Assembly: GCA_038043445.1 (NCBI GenBank)
Contig: JBBTBY010000027.1
Coordinates: 120,153 to 169,780, forward strand
Length of the DNA: 49,628 bases
From: Spirochaetota bacterium
Lineage (GTDB): Bacteria > Spirochaetota > Brachyspiria > Brachyspirales > JACRPF01
Direction: 5' to 3'
In this document: piece by piece, positions 8,124 through 17,488 of the stretch
Numbering within the stretch: the first letter of the stretch is position 1
Layout of the letters: each line of letters opens with the position of its first letter
Translations under genes and position numbers: made by a program
Notes under the pieces: model-generated
Told to the model about the DNA's origin: nothing
Seen by the model: only the letters and a program-made list of their open reading frames with translations
Databases searched by the model: none

Positions 8124-11100
8124 TTATCGAGCTGCCGGCAGGGATATCTGCACCATCGTGCCTTTCCCTGCCTCTGATGAGAAAGCGATAGTGCCTCTAT
8201 GCTCCTTGACGATCGCGGAACTGATGAACAGGCCCAATCCCATGCCGCCGCTCTCCCGTTTCGTGGTGAAGAACGGTGTCATGACATTGCCGAGCTCCTC
8301 GTCGGTAAAACCCCTGCCCTCGTCGCGCACTATGATCTGGACATTACCCGCATTGTCGAGCTTCGTCGTCAGATAGATATGCTGATCGGGGTGTATGAGC
8401 GCCTGATACGCGTTGGTGATGATATTGACCATCACCTGCTCGATCTGCAGACGATTGCCGCGAACCGCTGGCAGCCGTCCGTCGCGGTCCATGATGATGC
8501 CGGCAGTGGTCTTTTTAAGCGAGCCTTCGATGAGCGAAAGGGCGTTGTCGATAACGAGGTTCACATCGACCGCTTCAGCGAGGAGCGACGGTTCTTTCCT
8601 CGAATATCCTTTCAGGCTTTCGACGATCGATTTTATCTTCCAGCTGCTTTGCACGGTTTTTTCGAACATCTCGCGTATCGTGGCGGCGCGTTCGCCGAAC
8701 GAAAGCCCGGCAATAAGGAAATCGCCGTTGTTCCGATAGTATTCGATCAATATCGGTTCTATGCTCGCCCAGGCGTCATTAAGCAGTGAAAGACTTGTGA
8801 TGATATACTGATTGGGGTTATTGATCTCATGCGCGATGCCCGCGACCAGTATACCCAGGGATTTCATCTTTTCCGCATGCTGGAGGTTTATCTCAAGCAG
8901 TCTCGCTTTTTCCTCGGCTATCTTTCGATCGTTCAGTTCGCACACGAGGCGCTCGTTGACGACCTCGAGTTCCGCCGTGCGCTCAAAAACGCGCGATTCC
9001 AGTTCGTCTTTTGCCCGGCGCAGATCATCCTCATCTTTCAGGCGAAGCATGGCCACTGCGGCCTGATCGGTGATGGCTTTCATGAGCGAAAGCTCATCCT
9101 CGGTGAACGTCTCGCGATTCCTTGCGCCGAACGCCAGCGTGCCGATCGATTTGCCCCCGGTGCCGAACATCGGGTGAGAGGCGTATGCCATCAGCCCGAA
9201 CGACCGCACGAGATCGGTGCGTTCATCGGGTATTGTCGGGATATGTTCACTCACGATGCGGCAGCCGTCGCGGGCCACGCATCCGCAGACGGAGACACCG
9301 AGATCGAGCCATTCGATGCGTTTTGCATCCTCATCGCTGAGGCCGGCGTACGCGTTCAGACGAAGTCTGTTCGTATTCTCATCGACGAGGAAATTGATGA
9401 AGACCTGGCAGTCCAGTTTCTGCATCACCTCCCGGCAGAGCGATTCGACGGCGTCCCGGGAGTTCTGCGCATGAAGAAGTTCGCCCGCGGTTTTCGCCAG
9501 AAGCTCAAAATGACTCACACTCTGTCTGAGCGCGCGTTCTGCCTGCTTGTGCAGTATCGTCTGCATGATGGTCGGCGCGAGGGCTTCAAGATTCTCCTTA
9601 TCCTCGGCGCAGTAGCCGCCGTCGCGGTTCGCCACGGCTATCATTCCGTAGACGCGGTCTTCATGTTTGAGCGGCACGCCGAGAAACGCGCTCAAAGGCG
9701 GGTGCCCCTCCGGTATGCCGGTGCGGTCCGGATGCGACGAAGGACTATTGAAGAACAATCCGATACCTTCGGTAAGTACGCGTCCGTACAGCCCGCGTAT
9801 GATCAAATTTGCCGGCGGTTTTCGATGTCCCGTGCCGTCGATCATGCCGCAGTCCATCTCCGTTCCGATAATGGCCATGTCATGAAACAGGCCGTCCGTG
9901 CCGACTCTGCCGATGAAACCGATCTTGCTGTCGGTGACGAACAATGCGGTGGCAAGGCAAGCGGCGCCTAATTCCTCCTCCGTATCGACCCACATGACCT
10001 CCCTGAAAATCCGATTGATGCCCTTCTGTACGCGGCCCTGGCGTGCAATGATCTCCTGGGCGGCCTTTATCCCCGTGATATCCTGCACCATGCCTGCCGA
10101 TCGGATGATGCGTCCCGATTCGTCGCGAATATGCCGGCACTTTTCCAGCACCGTGCTGATCTCACCGCTTTTCTGCAGAATGCGGTGCTCTACCTGATAG
10201 GAATCGCGTCCCTCGCGTATCGAGCCGGAATACGCGGCGTCCACCCGTACGCGATCGTCCGGGTGAACCATATCGAGGAATATCTCGTAGGTGACGGTCA
10301 TTTCCTGAGGGGCTTTCCCGAATATCCGGTACACTTCGTCCGACCAGTGTATACGGTTGGTTATGAGATCGAGCTCCCAGCTGCCGAGGCGCGCTATTTC
10401 CTGCGCGCGATTGAGCCGCTCCTCGCTCTCGCGTAATTTTGCATTGACGGTTTCCAGTTCCTGCCCTGCCGCTATGGCATTGTTCATCAGCGCAACAGCG
10501 GCGGATCGAGATTCGGTAAGCGATGCATTCGCGAGCGAGACCTCATCATAGAGCAGCTGCAGCCGTTTTTCGCTTTCCCGGAGGTCCTTCGACCGTTCCT
10601 CGACGAGCGTTTCAAGCTGATCGCGGTGCATGCGCAGCTCTTCTTCCGCTTTTTTTCGGATGATTATTTCCGTGTCAAGTGCCTGGTTGATATCGAGAAG
10701 TTTCGCCGTGCGCTTCTGAACGAGATCGTCCAGTTCGGCATGCGAGCGTTTGAGCTTTTCTTCCATTTGTTTGCGTTCGATGGCGTAGCGTATCACACGC
10801 GCTATGGTCATTCCGTCAGCCGTGCCTTTGACGAGATAATCCTGAACGCCGCAGCGTATGGCCTCCATGCCGATAGCCTCATCGGATAATCCCGTGAACA
10901 CGACGATGGGCAGATACGGCGCCGCTTTCTGGATGCGCACATACGTTTCGGCGCCGGAGCTGTCGGGGAGCGTGAGGTCGAGGAGTCCGACGTCGAATGT
11001 GCCGTCGCGGAGCCTCGATACGGCGTCGCTCACGCATTCCACCAATGTGACTTCAAAGGAGGCGCCCCGTACCTCGGCAATACTGTGCCGGATGAATGCC

Positions 11101-11165
11101 GCGTCGGAGGGGCTGTCCTCGAGAAGGAGTATACGTACGACCGCATCGCTCATGTGTGCATCCAT
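8124..11165 (-). CDS. Hybrid sensor histidine kinase (REC-PAS-GAF-GAF-HisKA-HATPase)
   Basis: A 1013-residue soluble kinase. An N-terminal receiver (about 8-125) carries the Asp in 'VGLLDLTLPDS'. Next come a coiled coil (about 130-250), a PAS domain with 'ARLGSWELDLITNRIHWSDE' (about 260-375), two GAF domains (about 390-545 and 560-715), another coiled coil, and the phosphoacceptor histidine in 'GIAHEINNPNQYI'. The ATPase has 'NIITNAYQAL', 'DEGRGF' and 'GGMGLGLFI'. The N-terminal receiver suggests it takes phosphate from an upstream kinase or is tuned by one. It starts 4 bases after the Rcp1-like regulator gene and is followed by the NtrC-type regulator, its likely output. A second ATG at 11153 is possible. 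Confidence 0.92.
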   Translation of the reverse strand: MDAHMSDAVVRILLLEDSPSDAAFIRHSIAEVRGASFEVTLVECVSDAVSRLRDGTFDVGLLDLTLPDSSGAETYVRIQKAAPYLPIVVFTGLSDEAIGMEAIRCGVQDYLVKGTADGMTIARVIRYAIERKQMEEKLKRSHAELDDLVQKRTAKLLDINQALDTEIIIRKKAEEELRMHRDQLETLVEERSKDLRESEKRLQLLYDEVSLANASLTESRSAAVALMNNAIAAGQELETVNAKLRESEERLNRAQEIARLGSWELDLITNRIHWSDEVYRIFGKAPQEMTVTYEIFLDMVHPDDRVRVDAAYSGSIREGRDSYQVEHRILQKSGEISTVLEKCRHIRDESGRIIRSAGMVQDITGIKAAQEIIARQGRVQKGINRIFREVMWVDTEEELGAACLATALFVTDSKIGFIGRVGTDGLFHDMAIIGTEMDCGMIDGTGHRKPPANLIIRGLYGRVLTEGIGLFFNSPSSHPDRTGIPEGHPPLSAFLGVPLKHEDRVYGMIAVANRDGGYCAEDKENLEALAPTIMQTILHKQAERALRQSVSHFELLAKTAGELLHAQNSRDAVESLCREVMQKLDCQVFINFLVDENTNRLRLNAYAGLSDEDAKRIEWLDLGVSVCGCVARDGCRIVSEHIPTIPDERTDLVRSFGLMAYASHPMFGTGGKSIGTLAFGARNRETFTEDELSLMKAITDQAAVAMLRLKDEDDLRRAKDELESRVFERTAELEVVNERLVCELNDRKIAEEKARLLEINLQHAEKMKSLGILVAGIAHEINNPNQYIITSLSLLNDAWASIEPILIEYYRNNGDFLIAGLSFGERAATIREMFEKTVQSSWKIKSIVESLKGYSRKEPSLLAEAVDVNLVIDNALSLIEGSLKKTTAGIIMDRDGRLPAVRGNRLQIEQVMVNIITNAYQALIHPDQHIYLTTKLDNAGNVQIIVRDEGRGFTDEELGNVMTPFFTTKRESGGMGLGLFISSAIVKEHRGTIAFSSEAGKGTMVQISLPAAR

Positions 11166-11169
11166 TGCC

Positions 11170-11616
11170 TCACTCGTTCACCGGGAACACAACGACTGAG
11201 AACCAGAAATGTCTGATCGACTGAACGACATTGATGAAATCCTCGAACTTCACCGGCTTGGTGACGTAGCAGTTCGCGTGAAGCTGATACGATCGGAGTA
11301 CATCCTGTTCCGCGCCGGAAGACGTGAGCACTACGACCGGTATGGTGCTGAGGGCAGGGTCGTTCTTCACCTCGGCAAGCACTTCGCGGCCGTCCTTGCG
11401 GGGGAGGTTCAGATCGAGGAGAATAAGGTCCGGGCGGGGTACATCCGCATACTCGCCTTCGCGCCTGAGATACTGCATCGCCTTGACGCCGTCATCGACG
11501 TGGTGCATGCCGTTCGCGACCTTGGCGAGATTGAGCGCCGTCATGGTGAGCTTCGCGTCGGAGGGGCTGTCCTCGACGAGCAGAATCTGTATCGGCCGGG
11601 CCGATCCTGTGTTCAT
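11170..11616 (-). CDS. Single-domain response regulator, Rcp1-like
   Basis: 148 residues, essentially one receiver domain. Acidic pocket 'LLVEDSPSD', phosphoacceptor Asp in '[13 protein letters not shown]', conserved Thr/Ser in 'VVVLTSS' and lysine in '[11 protein letters not shown]'. The '[16 protein letters not shown]' signature and the overall length match regulators of the Rcp1 type, which pair with phytochrome-like kinases. The start codon overlaps the upstream kinase stop by 4 bases (ATGA) and has GGAGG upstream, so the two are coupled. With no output domain it probably shuttles phosphate or binds a target, perhaps passing signal toward the next kinase, which has its own receiver. Confidence 0.92.
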   Translation of the reverse strand: MNTGSARPIQILLVEDSPSDAKLTMTALNLAKVANGMHHVDDGVKAMQYLRREGEYADVPRPDLILLDLNLPRKDGREVLAEVKNDPALSTIPVVVLTSSGAEQDVLRSYQLHANCYVTKPVKFEDFINVVQSIRHFWFSVVVFPVNE

Positions 11617-14024
11617 GCGCCGCCTCCTCTGTCAGGAATGGAGAAAAAAAATGTCGAGCCTTCCCCGGGCACCGATTCCAGCCATATCGATCCGTTGTGA
11701 TGCTCCACTATCCTCTTGCATACCGCCAACCCTATGCCGGTCCCGGAATATACCGAACGGGAATGCAACCTTTGGAATATAAGAAAAATTCGGTCAAAAT
11801 ACTGCTTCTCTATGCCTATCCCATTATCGTGTACGCTGATCACCCATCCGTCGTCCCTATGGGCGGCATTGATGCATATCTCAGGGGTGCGCGGGCCATG
11901 GAATTTCACGCCATTGCCGATAAGGTTCTCAAGCAGTCTCGTCAGCTGCGTTCTGTCGCCATGCACTTCCGGCAGCTCCCCGCAGGTGATAACGGCATTG
12001 TTTTCCCTGATCGCGAACTGAAGCAATGCCTGTGCTTCATCGACGGCATCCCTGAGCGGCACGGGTGCGAATTCCTTTCCCACAGTGCCTATCCTCGAAT
12101 ACGAAAGAAGGTCGAGTACAAGCCTCTGCATCCGTTCGGCGCCCTGCACCGACACGTCGATATATTCCCGCGCCGCGGCATCGAGCGATTCCCCGTACTG
12201 CTTCTTTAACAGCCCCAGAAATCCCGCAACGGCGCGCAGCGGCTCCTGCAGGTCATGCGATGCGACATATGCGAACTGTTCAAGGTCTTTGTTCGAGCGC
12301 CTAAGATCTTCGGCGATGGTGCGAAGCTCCTCCTCATCGCGTTTGCGCCCGGTAATGTCACGATTGCTTTCCAGCACAAGTACGCCGCCGTCAATGGGCA
12401 TTGCCGTTTTGCTTGATTCAACGATAACGCGGTCCCCGCCGCGTCTCCGATGCGTCAACTCACCCTCCCAATGGCCGACGCGAGCAAGAGTCGCATCATT
12501 GTCCGCCGGTAATCCCTCGGTATGCAAGAGCACATGAATGCGCTGGCCGAGCGCCTCGGCAGCCGTCCAGCCGTAAAGCGATGCGGCACCGCCATTCCAG
12601 AAACGGATCGCGCCGTTCACCTCACGGATGATAAGCGCATCGTGGGACTGGTCCATGAGCTTTGCCTGGTTATGAAGATGTGCCTCGTTCTCCCGGCGCG
12701 ATCTGTCGGCGCGGCTGATGAGATGTGCGCTCCATCCCGCTACGACCGCGAGCGATATTATCATGGCGAGGGCGAGCAGTCCCGTGTCAAGCCGTTCCCC
12801 GTACCATCCGTGCGTGACACCCTGTTCCGCCAGCCAGCCGAGTATCGCCGGTATAAGAATGACCGTCGGTAAAAGCCATCGGGCGAGTTCAGAACCCGGT
12901 CCGCTGCCCGTCACAATGGCGGATATGCCATCATCCCGCGCGAGTATGAGCCCGGCAGCGAGCGCAACGAATGCCGCCGCCGTGGAGAGCGCAATTTCCG
13001 AAGCGCCGACCAATCGGTACAGCTCCTTATCGCCATAGATGTATCCCAGTAACGATATGAATCCGATGATGCCCGCTCCCAGAGCGAGTATCTGTCCGGA
13101 AAGCCGCGCCGGGGCAAATCGCGTCCTGAGAAGGATGATTGAGATGGAAATAAAAAGAAAGCTGCACGCAGTGAAGAGCGCCATACGCCCGGGGAATTCC
13201 GTCAATGTGTTCCCCGGATCGCGGAACATGAGCTGATCGATGCCGACATTTATTCCGGTCATGTACTCGAGAATGGTGATCGCACCGACAGCAAGCGGCA
13301 GTACGGCGAACGCGAAGCGAAAATATCGTTTTTCGCGGAAGACGAGTGCTGCACCGCACGAGACAAAACAAAGCGCCGTATTTACTTTCATCGAGTTCAG
13401 GCCGGGTAGAACGCTCGTTATCATCGTCAGTCCGAACATCCATCCGATGAGAACGAGAATTCCCATGAAAGCAACGGCCACACCGATGATCGAGGGCGCT
13501 CGCTTAAGCCCGATGATGGCAGGAGAGGGAGGTGGATGTACTTCGCCCCGCCTCGCCTTGAGAACGCGCTGCATCTCCTCAAGGATGACCTCGGCGCGAA
13601 CGGGGTCGATGATCTTTATCTGCTGCTTGAGGACTTCATATGCGTCGTCCAATTCCTGTGTGCGGGCGGTGACAAGCACAAACAATGAGTCGCGGATACG
13701 GCGGTAACGTTCGGCGAGCAGGCTGATGAATACGCCCATGGCGATGAAGAGCAGCATACCGACGCCATCGACGAGGCTGCGAATGCCCAATCCCATCGGC
13801 GTCAGAAGCCAGAAATCCGCCGTCAGTGCCGAAACAAGAGTGGCGGCGACGCCGGGCCAGAATCCGCCCATGATAGCAGCAAGCATTACGGCCGGGAAGA
13901 ATGTCACATAGGTGGGGAGTCCCGGTCCGACCCAGAGCGTACAAAAATAGCGCAGCATCGCCCCCGCACCGACAGCCAGCAGCGCTATACCAAAGCGTAT
14001 ATACGGACGGGCGAGGAGTTTCAT
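11613..14024 (-). CDS. Membrane sensor histidine kinase (DUF4118-like TM, PAS, phytochrome-type HisKA)
   Basis: 803 residues. Residues 1-115 have four hydrophobic segments resembling the DUF4118/KdpD membrane domain. A coiled linker leads to a second membrane block (about 190-430) of roughly eight segments. A PAS domain follows (about 445-560, '[20 protein letters not shown]'). The kinase core has phosphoacceptor His in '[14 protein letters not shown]', typical of cyanobacterial phytochrome-like kinases that pair with Rcp1 regulators, and ATPase boxes '[11 protein letters not shown]', 'DNGIGIE' and 'GTGIGLAV'. No bilin-binding GAF domain is present, so light sensing is not implied. GAGGAA lies just before the ATG. 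It is the first gene of the phosphorelay operon. Confidence 0.92.
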   Translation of the reverse strand: MKLLARPYIRFGIALLAVGAGAMLRYFCTLWVGPGLPTYVTFFPAVMLAAIMGGFWPGVAATLVSALTADFWLLTPMGLGIRSLVDGVGMLLFIAMGVFISLLAERYRRIRDSLFVLVTARTQELDDAYEVLKQQIKIIDPVRAEVILEEMQRVLKARRGEVHPPPSPAIIGLKRAPSIIGVAVAFMGILVLIGWMFGLTMITSVLPGLNSMKVNTALCFVSCGAALVFREKRYFRFAFAVLPLAVGAITILEYMTGINVGIDQLMFRDPGNTLTEFPGRMALFTACSFLFISISIILLRTRFAPARLSGQILALGAGIIGFISLLGYIYGDKELYRLVGASEIALSTAAAFVALAAGLILARDDGISAIVTGSGPGSELARWLLPTVILIPAILGWLAEQGVTHGWYGERLDTGLLALAMIISLAVVAGWSAHLISRADRSRRENEAHLHNQAKLMDQSHDALIIREVNGAIRFWNGGAASLYGWTAAEALGQRIHVLLHTEGLPADNDATLARVGHWEGELTHRRRGGDRVIVESSKTAMPIDGGVLVLESNRDITGRKRDEEELRTIAEDLRRSNKDLEQFAYVASHDLQEPLRAVAGFLGLLKKQYGESLDAAAREYIDVSVQGAERMQRLVLDLLSYSRIGTVGKEFAPVPLRDAVDEAQALLQFAIRENNAVITCGELPEVHGDRTQLTRLLENLIGNGVKFHGPRTPEICINAAHRDDGWVISVHDNGIGIEKQYFDRIFLIFQRLHSRSVYSGTGIGLAVCKRIVEHHNGSIWLESVPGEGSTFFFSIPDRGGGA

Positions 14025-14432
14025 GTGCGTTCCTCAACGATCCCTCGCGACTTAAAATTTAAACCTGCCGGCAGTCCGTCCTCTTCGCGGGAATGAAACG
14101 GTACTCGGGATGGGCCGTTGCGTTTTTTGTGCTTGTGTACGGAATTGGTTCTGCGACACGCGATCGAGCCAAAAGTGCGATAAGGAATAGTGTCCCACAT
14201 TTGCTTCCACCGTACTGACTGTGCTTTACAGTATACGGCTATACGGGGGGTGCCGTCAAGCCCTTCCCGCCGTGATCAAAACGCATGACCATGCGAACAC
14301 ATTGATCATAGGGAACCCATGTTAATATTTTAAACACATGAAAGTGAGGCGGCAGCTTGAGATCTATTTTTTGCTTGCACAAATCCCTGAATGACTGTAC
14401 TGTTGATGTAAAGAAGGACTTTGCAGGGTGCA
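14025..14432. other. Divergent intergenic region, about 410 bases
   Basis: Lies between the phosphorelay kinase (minus) and the CheB-CheR gene (plus), so it should hold promoters for both. I see a short hairpin around 14212-14236 (ACTGT/ACAGT arms inside a longer imperfect stem), an AT-rich stretch near 14320-14340 and a short open frame described separately. The best plus-strand promoter guess is TTGCAC (14373) with TACTGT 17 bases on, only half-matching consensus. No sigma54 -24/-12 element is visible. Confidence 0.45.
14093..14218 (+). CDS. Possible 41-residue membrane/secreted small protein (doubtful)
   Basis: An ATG at 14093 opens 41 codons beginning MKRYSGWAVAFFVLVYGIGS, which has the charge and hydrophobic core of a signal peptide or membrane anchor, followed by a basic tail ending in 'LLPPY'. 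The only ribosome-binding match, GCGGGA, is too close to the start. It could be a real small protein, the stub of a lost secreted gene, or chance. No homology is recognised. Confidence 0.2.
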   Translation: MKRYSGWAVAFFVLVYGIGSATRDRAKSAIRNSVPHLLPPY

Positions 14433-17400
14433 ATGAAAAAGAAAAAAACATCATTCGGTAAGAAAGCAGCAGCAAAGCCCAAGCTGCATGAAGCACTTGT
14501 GCATAAGCCGGCAGCGCGTTCGGACGGCGGCACAGCACGTCCGGGGTTTCCCATCGTGGGTATCGGCGCGTCGGCGGGCGGTCTCGCGGCGTTCGAGGCT
14601 TTTTTCTCAGCGATGGCGGACACGAAAAGCGGCATGGCATTCGTTCTCGTGCAGCATCTCGCGCCGGACCATAAAAGCATTCTCGGCGAGATAATCCAGC
14701 GATATACACCGATGCGGGTCGTTGAAGTCACTGACGGGATGATCGTTGAGCCGAATTGCGCGTACATCATCCCGCCCAACCGCGATATGGCCTTCCTCGA
14801 CGGGGCGCTTCATCTGCTTGAACCCGCCGAACCGCACGGGCAGCGCCTGCCCATCGATTATTTTTTCCGTTCTCTTGCGCTCGATCAGCGGGAGCGCGCG
14901 GTATGCATAGTCCTTTCCGGCACCGGCAGCGACGGTACGCTCGGTATGCGCGCGGTCAAGGCGGAGGGCGGTCTTGTCATGGTGCAAAGTCCCGGGTCGG
15001 CGGAATATGACGGCATGCCGAAGAGCGCCATCGCGGGCGGCATCGCGGACTATGTACTTCCGCCTGCGGAAATGCCCGAACATCTCCTTGCGTATGCAGG
15101 ACATATGCGGGGAACATCATCCCATTCGGGCGCATCGATAGTGTTCCCTGATGCGGTGCTTAAAAAGGTATTCATACTGCTGCGCGCTCAGACCGGCCAT
15201 GACTTTTCACACTACAAACCGAACACCGTCAATCGGCGCATCGAACGGCGCATGGCCGTGCATCAGATAGAATCGATAAGCAACTATGTCAAATTCCTTC
15301 AGCAGACCCCGGAAGAGGTGGACGCGCTTTTTCGGGACCTCCTCATCGGTGTCACGAATTTCTTTCGCGATCCGGAAGCGTTCAAGGCGCTTGAAAATGA
15401 GATCATCCCCGCGCTCTTTTCCGGCAAGAGATCGGATGCGGTAATACGGGTGTGGTCGCCTGGCTGTTCCACCGGAGAAGAGCCGTATTCCATCGCGATA
15501 CTGCTCGCGGAGCGTATCGAAGCGCTTAAGCGGGATTTCAGGGTACAGATATTCGCGACCGACATCGATGGTCAATCTATACGCACGGCACGCGCCGGCA
15601 TTTATCCGGCGAGCATAGCCGCCGATATCTCACCGGAACGTCTCGCGCGCTTTTTTACCCGCGAGCCTGACGGGAGCGCATATTGTATCCACAAAAGCAT
15701 ACGCGACATGCTGGTTTTTTCCGAACAGGATGTGATCAAGGACCCGCCGTTCTCACGGATCGATCTTATCAGCTGCCGCAATCTGCTCATCTATCTGGGG
15801 CCGGAACTGCAGAAGAAGATCATACCCCTCTTCCACTACGCGCTCAACCCCGGCGGGATATTATTCCTCGGCACATCGGAGACGGTGGGCGAGTTCGGCG
15901 ATCTGTTCGCCGCCGCTGAGCGCAGATCAAAACTTTATAAACGTAAGGACGGTTCGCCCGCCCGCTCCGCGATGAGCTTCGCGCCCATGGTGACGAGCGA
16001 AAAGATCGTCCCCCTCGCTGCCGGTGATGCGGCGGATATCGGACGGCAGACGCTGCGCGAGTTCACCGAACATGCGCTCCTGCAGGTCACGGCGCCCGGC
16101 GTGCTCGTCAACCATTTCGGCGATATTCTCTATCTCCATGGACGCACCGGGCAATACCTGGAACCATCCTCGGGGGCGGCGGGCATCAACAATATCCTGA
16201 AAATGGCGCGCGAAGGTTTGAGGCGCGATCTGACGACGGCTCTCCACAAGGCTGTTGCCGGGAGAACGATTGTGCGGCGCACGGGGCTGCGTGTGAAGAC
16301 CAATGGCGATTACACGCTGGTCGACCTTACGATACGCCCGGTCGCACGCCCTTCGGGGAACGAAGTACCGTTATTCCTGATAGTCCTGGAAGAGCGGCCC
16401 GAACTGCCGGATGCGAGACTGGTGAGCAGGGGAAAGGCGAGGCACAACGGACATCATGGGGTCACCGCCGGGAGCGATTCGAACGTGCGTTCACGTGTCG
16501 AAAAGCTTACCCGGCAGCTCAAGGAGAACGAGGACTACCTTCAGGCGGCCAACGAGGAATTGCAGACATCGAACGAAGAGCTTACGTCCTCGAACGAGGA
16601 GATGCAGTCGGTCAACGAGGAACTGCAGTCCGCGAACGAAGAGCTCGAGACGTCAAAAGAGGAATTGCAGTCGATAAACGAAGAGCTCGCAACGGTCAAT
16701 GCCGAGATGCAGACAAAGGTCGCCGACCTTTCACGGGCGAACAATGATATGAATAATCTCCTTGCGGGGACGAGCATCGGGACGGTGTTCGTCGATCACG
16801 AGCTGCGCATCATGCGGTATACGCCCGCCGCCGTGCAGGTGATCAATCTCATTGCAAGCGATGTGGGCCGTTCGGTTGCCCATGTCGTGCTGAACATTTC
16901 CGGCTATGACCGCATGGTGGCCGACATTACCGCCGTTCTCGAAAGCCTTGTCCCGTATGAGAAGGAAGTACGGACAACTGCGGGCGCATGGTATCTGATG
17001 CGCATACAGCCATACCGCACGATAGAGAATGTGATCGAAGGCGCCGTGATCACATTCGTCAATATCTCCGCGGCGAAGGAAGCGGCGTCGGCGCTCCGGC
17101 TCAACGAAGAACGCATGCGTGTTGCGCTCAACGGCTCACGGATATCGGTTTTCAATCAGGACAACGAACTGCGATATACGTGGGTATACAATCCATTCCC
17201 GCCGTTCAACGCCGTTCTCGGCAAGACCGATGCCGATATGCTTCCGGCAGAGGATGCAGAGATACTGAGCGCGATCAAGCGGCATGTGCTTGAAAGCGGC
17301 ATCGGGACTCGGCAGGAGATCGTTCTTGCCGCCGCCGGTCATCGCTCGTTCGATATGACGGTCGAGCCGCTGCGCGATGAAGGCGGCATCATAGGCATAA

Positions 17401-17459
17401 CCTGCGCGATCATCGACATTCCCGATCGCGGGAATATATCGCCGGATACCGCGGTGTGA
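14433..17459 (+). CDS. CheB-CheR-PAS chemotaxis-like fusion protein
   Basis: About 1008 residues from the ATG at 14433 (AGGG just upstream; a TTG at 14421 is in frame). A CheB methylesterase domain (about 35-220) has catalytic Ser in 'GIGASAGGLAA', His in 'VLVQHLAPDHKS' and Asp in 'LSGTGSDGTLG'. A CheR methyltransferase domain (about 240-505) has 'VNRRIERRM', the SAM site 'WSPGCSTGEEPYSIA' and 'ISCRNLLIYL'. Then comes a long coiled coil of repeated NEEL units (about 690-770) and two PAS domains to the end. There is no receiver domain and no kinase domain. It would add and remove methyl groups on receptors or other partners. The histidine kinase 29 bases downstream is the probable partner. Confidence 0.93.
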   Translation: MKKKKTSFGKKAAAKPKLHEALVHKPAARSDGGTARPGFPIVGIGASAGGLAAFEAFFSAMADTKSGMAFVLVQHLAPDHKSILGEIIQRYTPMRVVEVTDGMIVEPNCAYIIPPNRDMAFLDGALHLLEPAEPHGQRLPIDYFFRSLALDQRERAVCIVLSGTGSDGTLGMRAVKAEGGLVMVQSPGSAEYDGMPKSAIAGGIADYVLPPAEMPEHLLAYAGHMRGTSSHSGASIVFPDAVLKKVFILLRAQTGHDFSHYKPNTVNRRIERRMAVHQIESISNYVKFLQQTPEEVDALFRDLLIGVTNFFRDPEAFKALENEIIPALFSGKRSDAVIRVWSPGCSTGEEPYSIAILLAERIEALKRDFRVQIFATDIDGQSIRTARAGIYPASIAADISPERLARFFTREPDGSAYCIHKSIRDMLVFSEQDVIKDPPFSRIDLISCRNLLIYLGPELQKKIIPLFHYALNPGGILFLGTSETVGEFGDLFAAAERRSKLYKRKDGSPARSAMSFAPMVTSEKIVPLAAGDAADIGRQTLREFTEHALLQVTAPGVLVNHFGDILYLHGRTGQYLEPSSGAAGINNILKMAREGLRRDLTTALHKAVAGRTIVRRTGLRVKTNGDYTLVDLTIRPVARPSGNEVPLFLIVLEERPELPDARLVSRGKARHNGHHGVTAGSDSNVRSRVEKLTRQLKENEDYLQAANEELQTSNEELTSSNEEMQSVNEELQSANEELETSKEELQSINEELATVNAEMQTKVADLSRANNDMNNLLAGTSIGTVFVDHELRIMRYTPAAVQVINLIASDVGRSVAHVVLNISGYDRMVADITAVLESLVPYEKEVRTTAGAWYLMRIQPYRTIENVIEGAVITFVNISAAKEAASALRLNEERMRVALNGSRISVFNQDNELRYTWVYNPFPPFNAVLGKTDADMLPAEDAEILSAIKRHVLESGIGTRQEIVLAAAGHRSFDMTVEPLRDEGGIIGITCAIIDIPDRGNISPDTAV

Positions 17460-17488
17460 GGCATTATCCGTGACAGCAATGGAGTTCA

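Noticed and set aside
11613-14024. The first phosphorelay kinase as a light-sensing phytochrome
   Set aside because: Only the HisKA region and the Rcp1-like partner are phytochrome-like; there is no bilin-binding GAF or PHY domain, and the input is a multi-pass membrane region plus PAS.
14150-14210. A sigma54 -24/-12 promoter near TGTCCCACATTTGCTT
   Set aside because: The -12 TTGC is present, but the invariant GG of the -24 element is missing.
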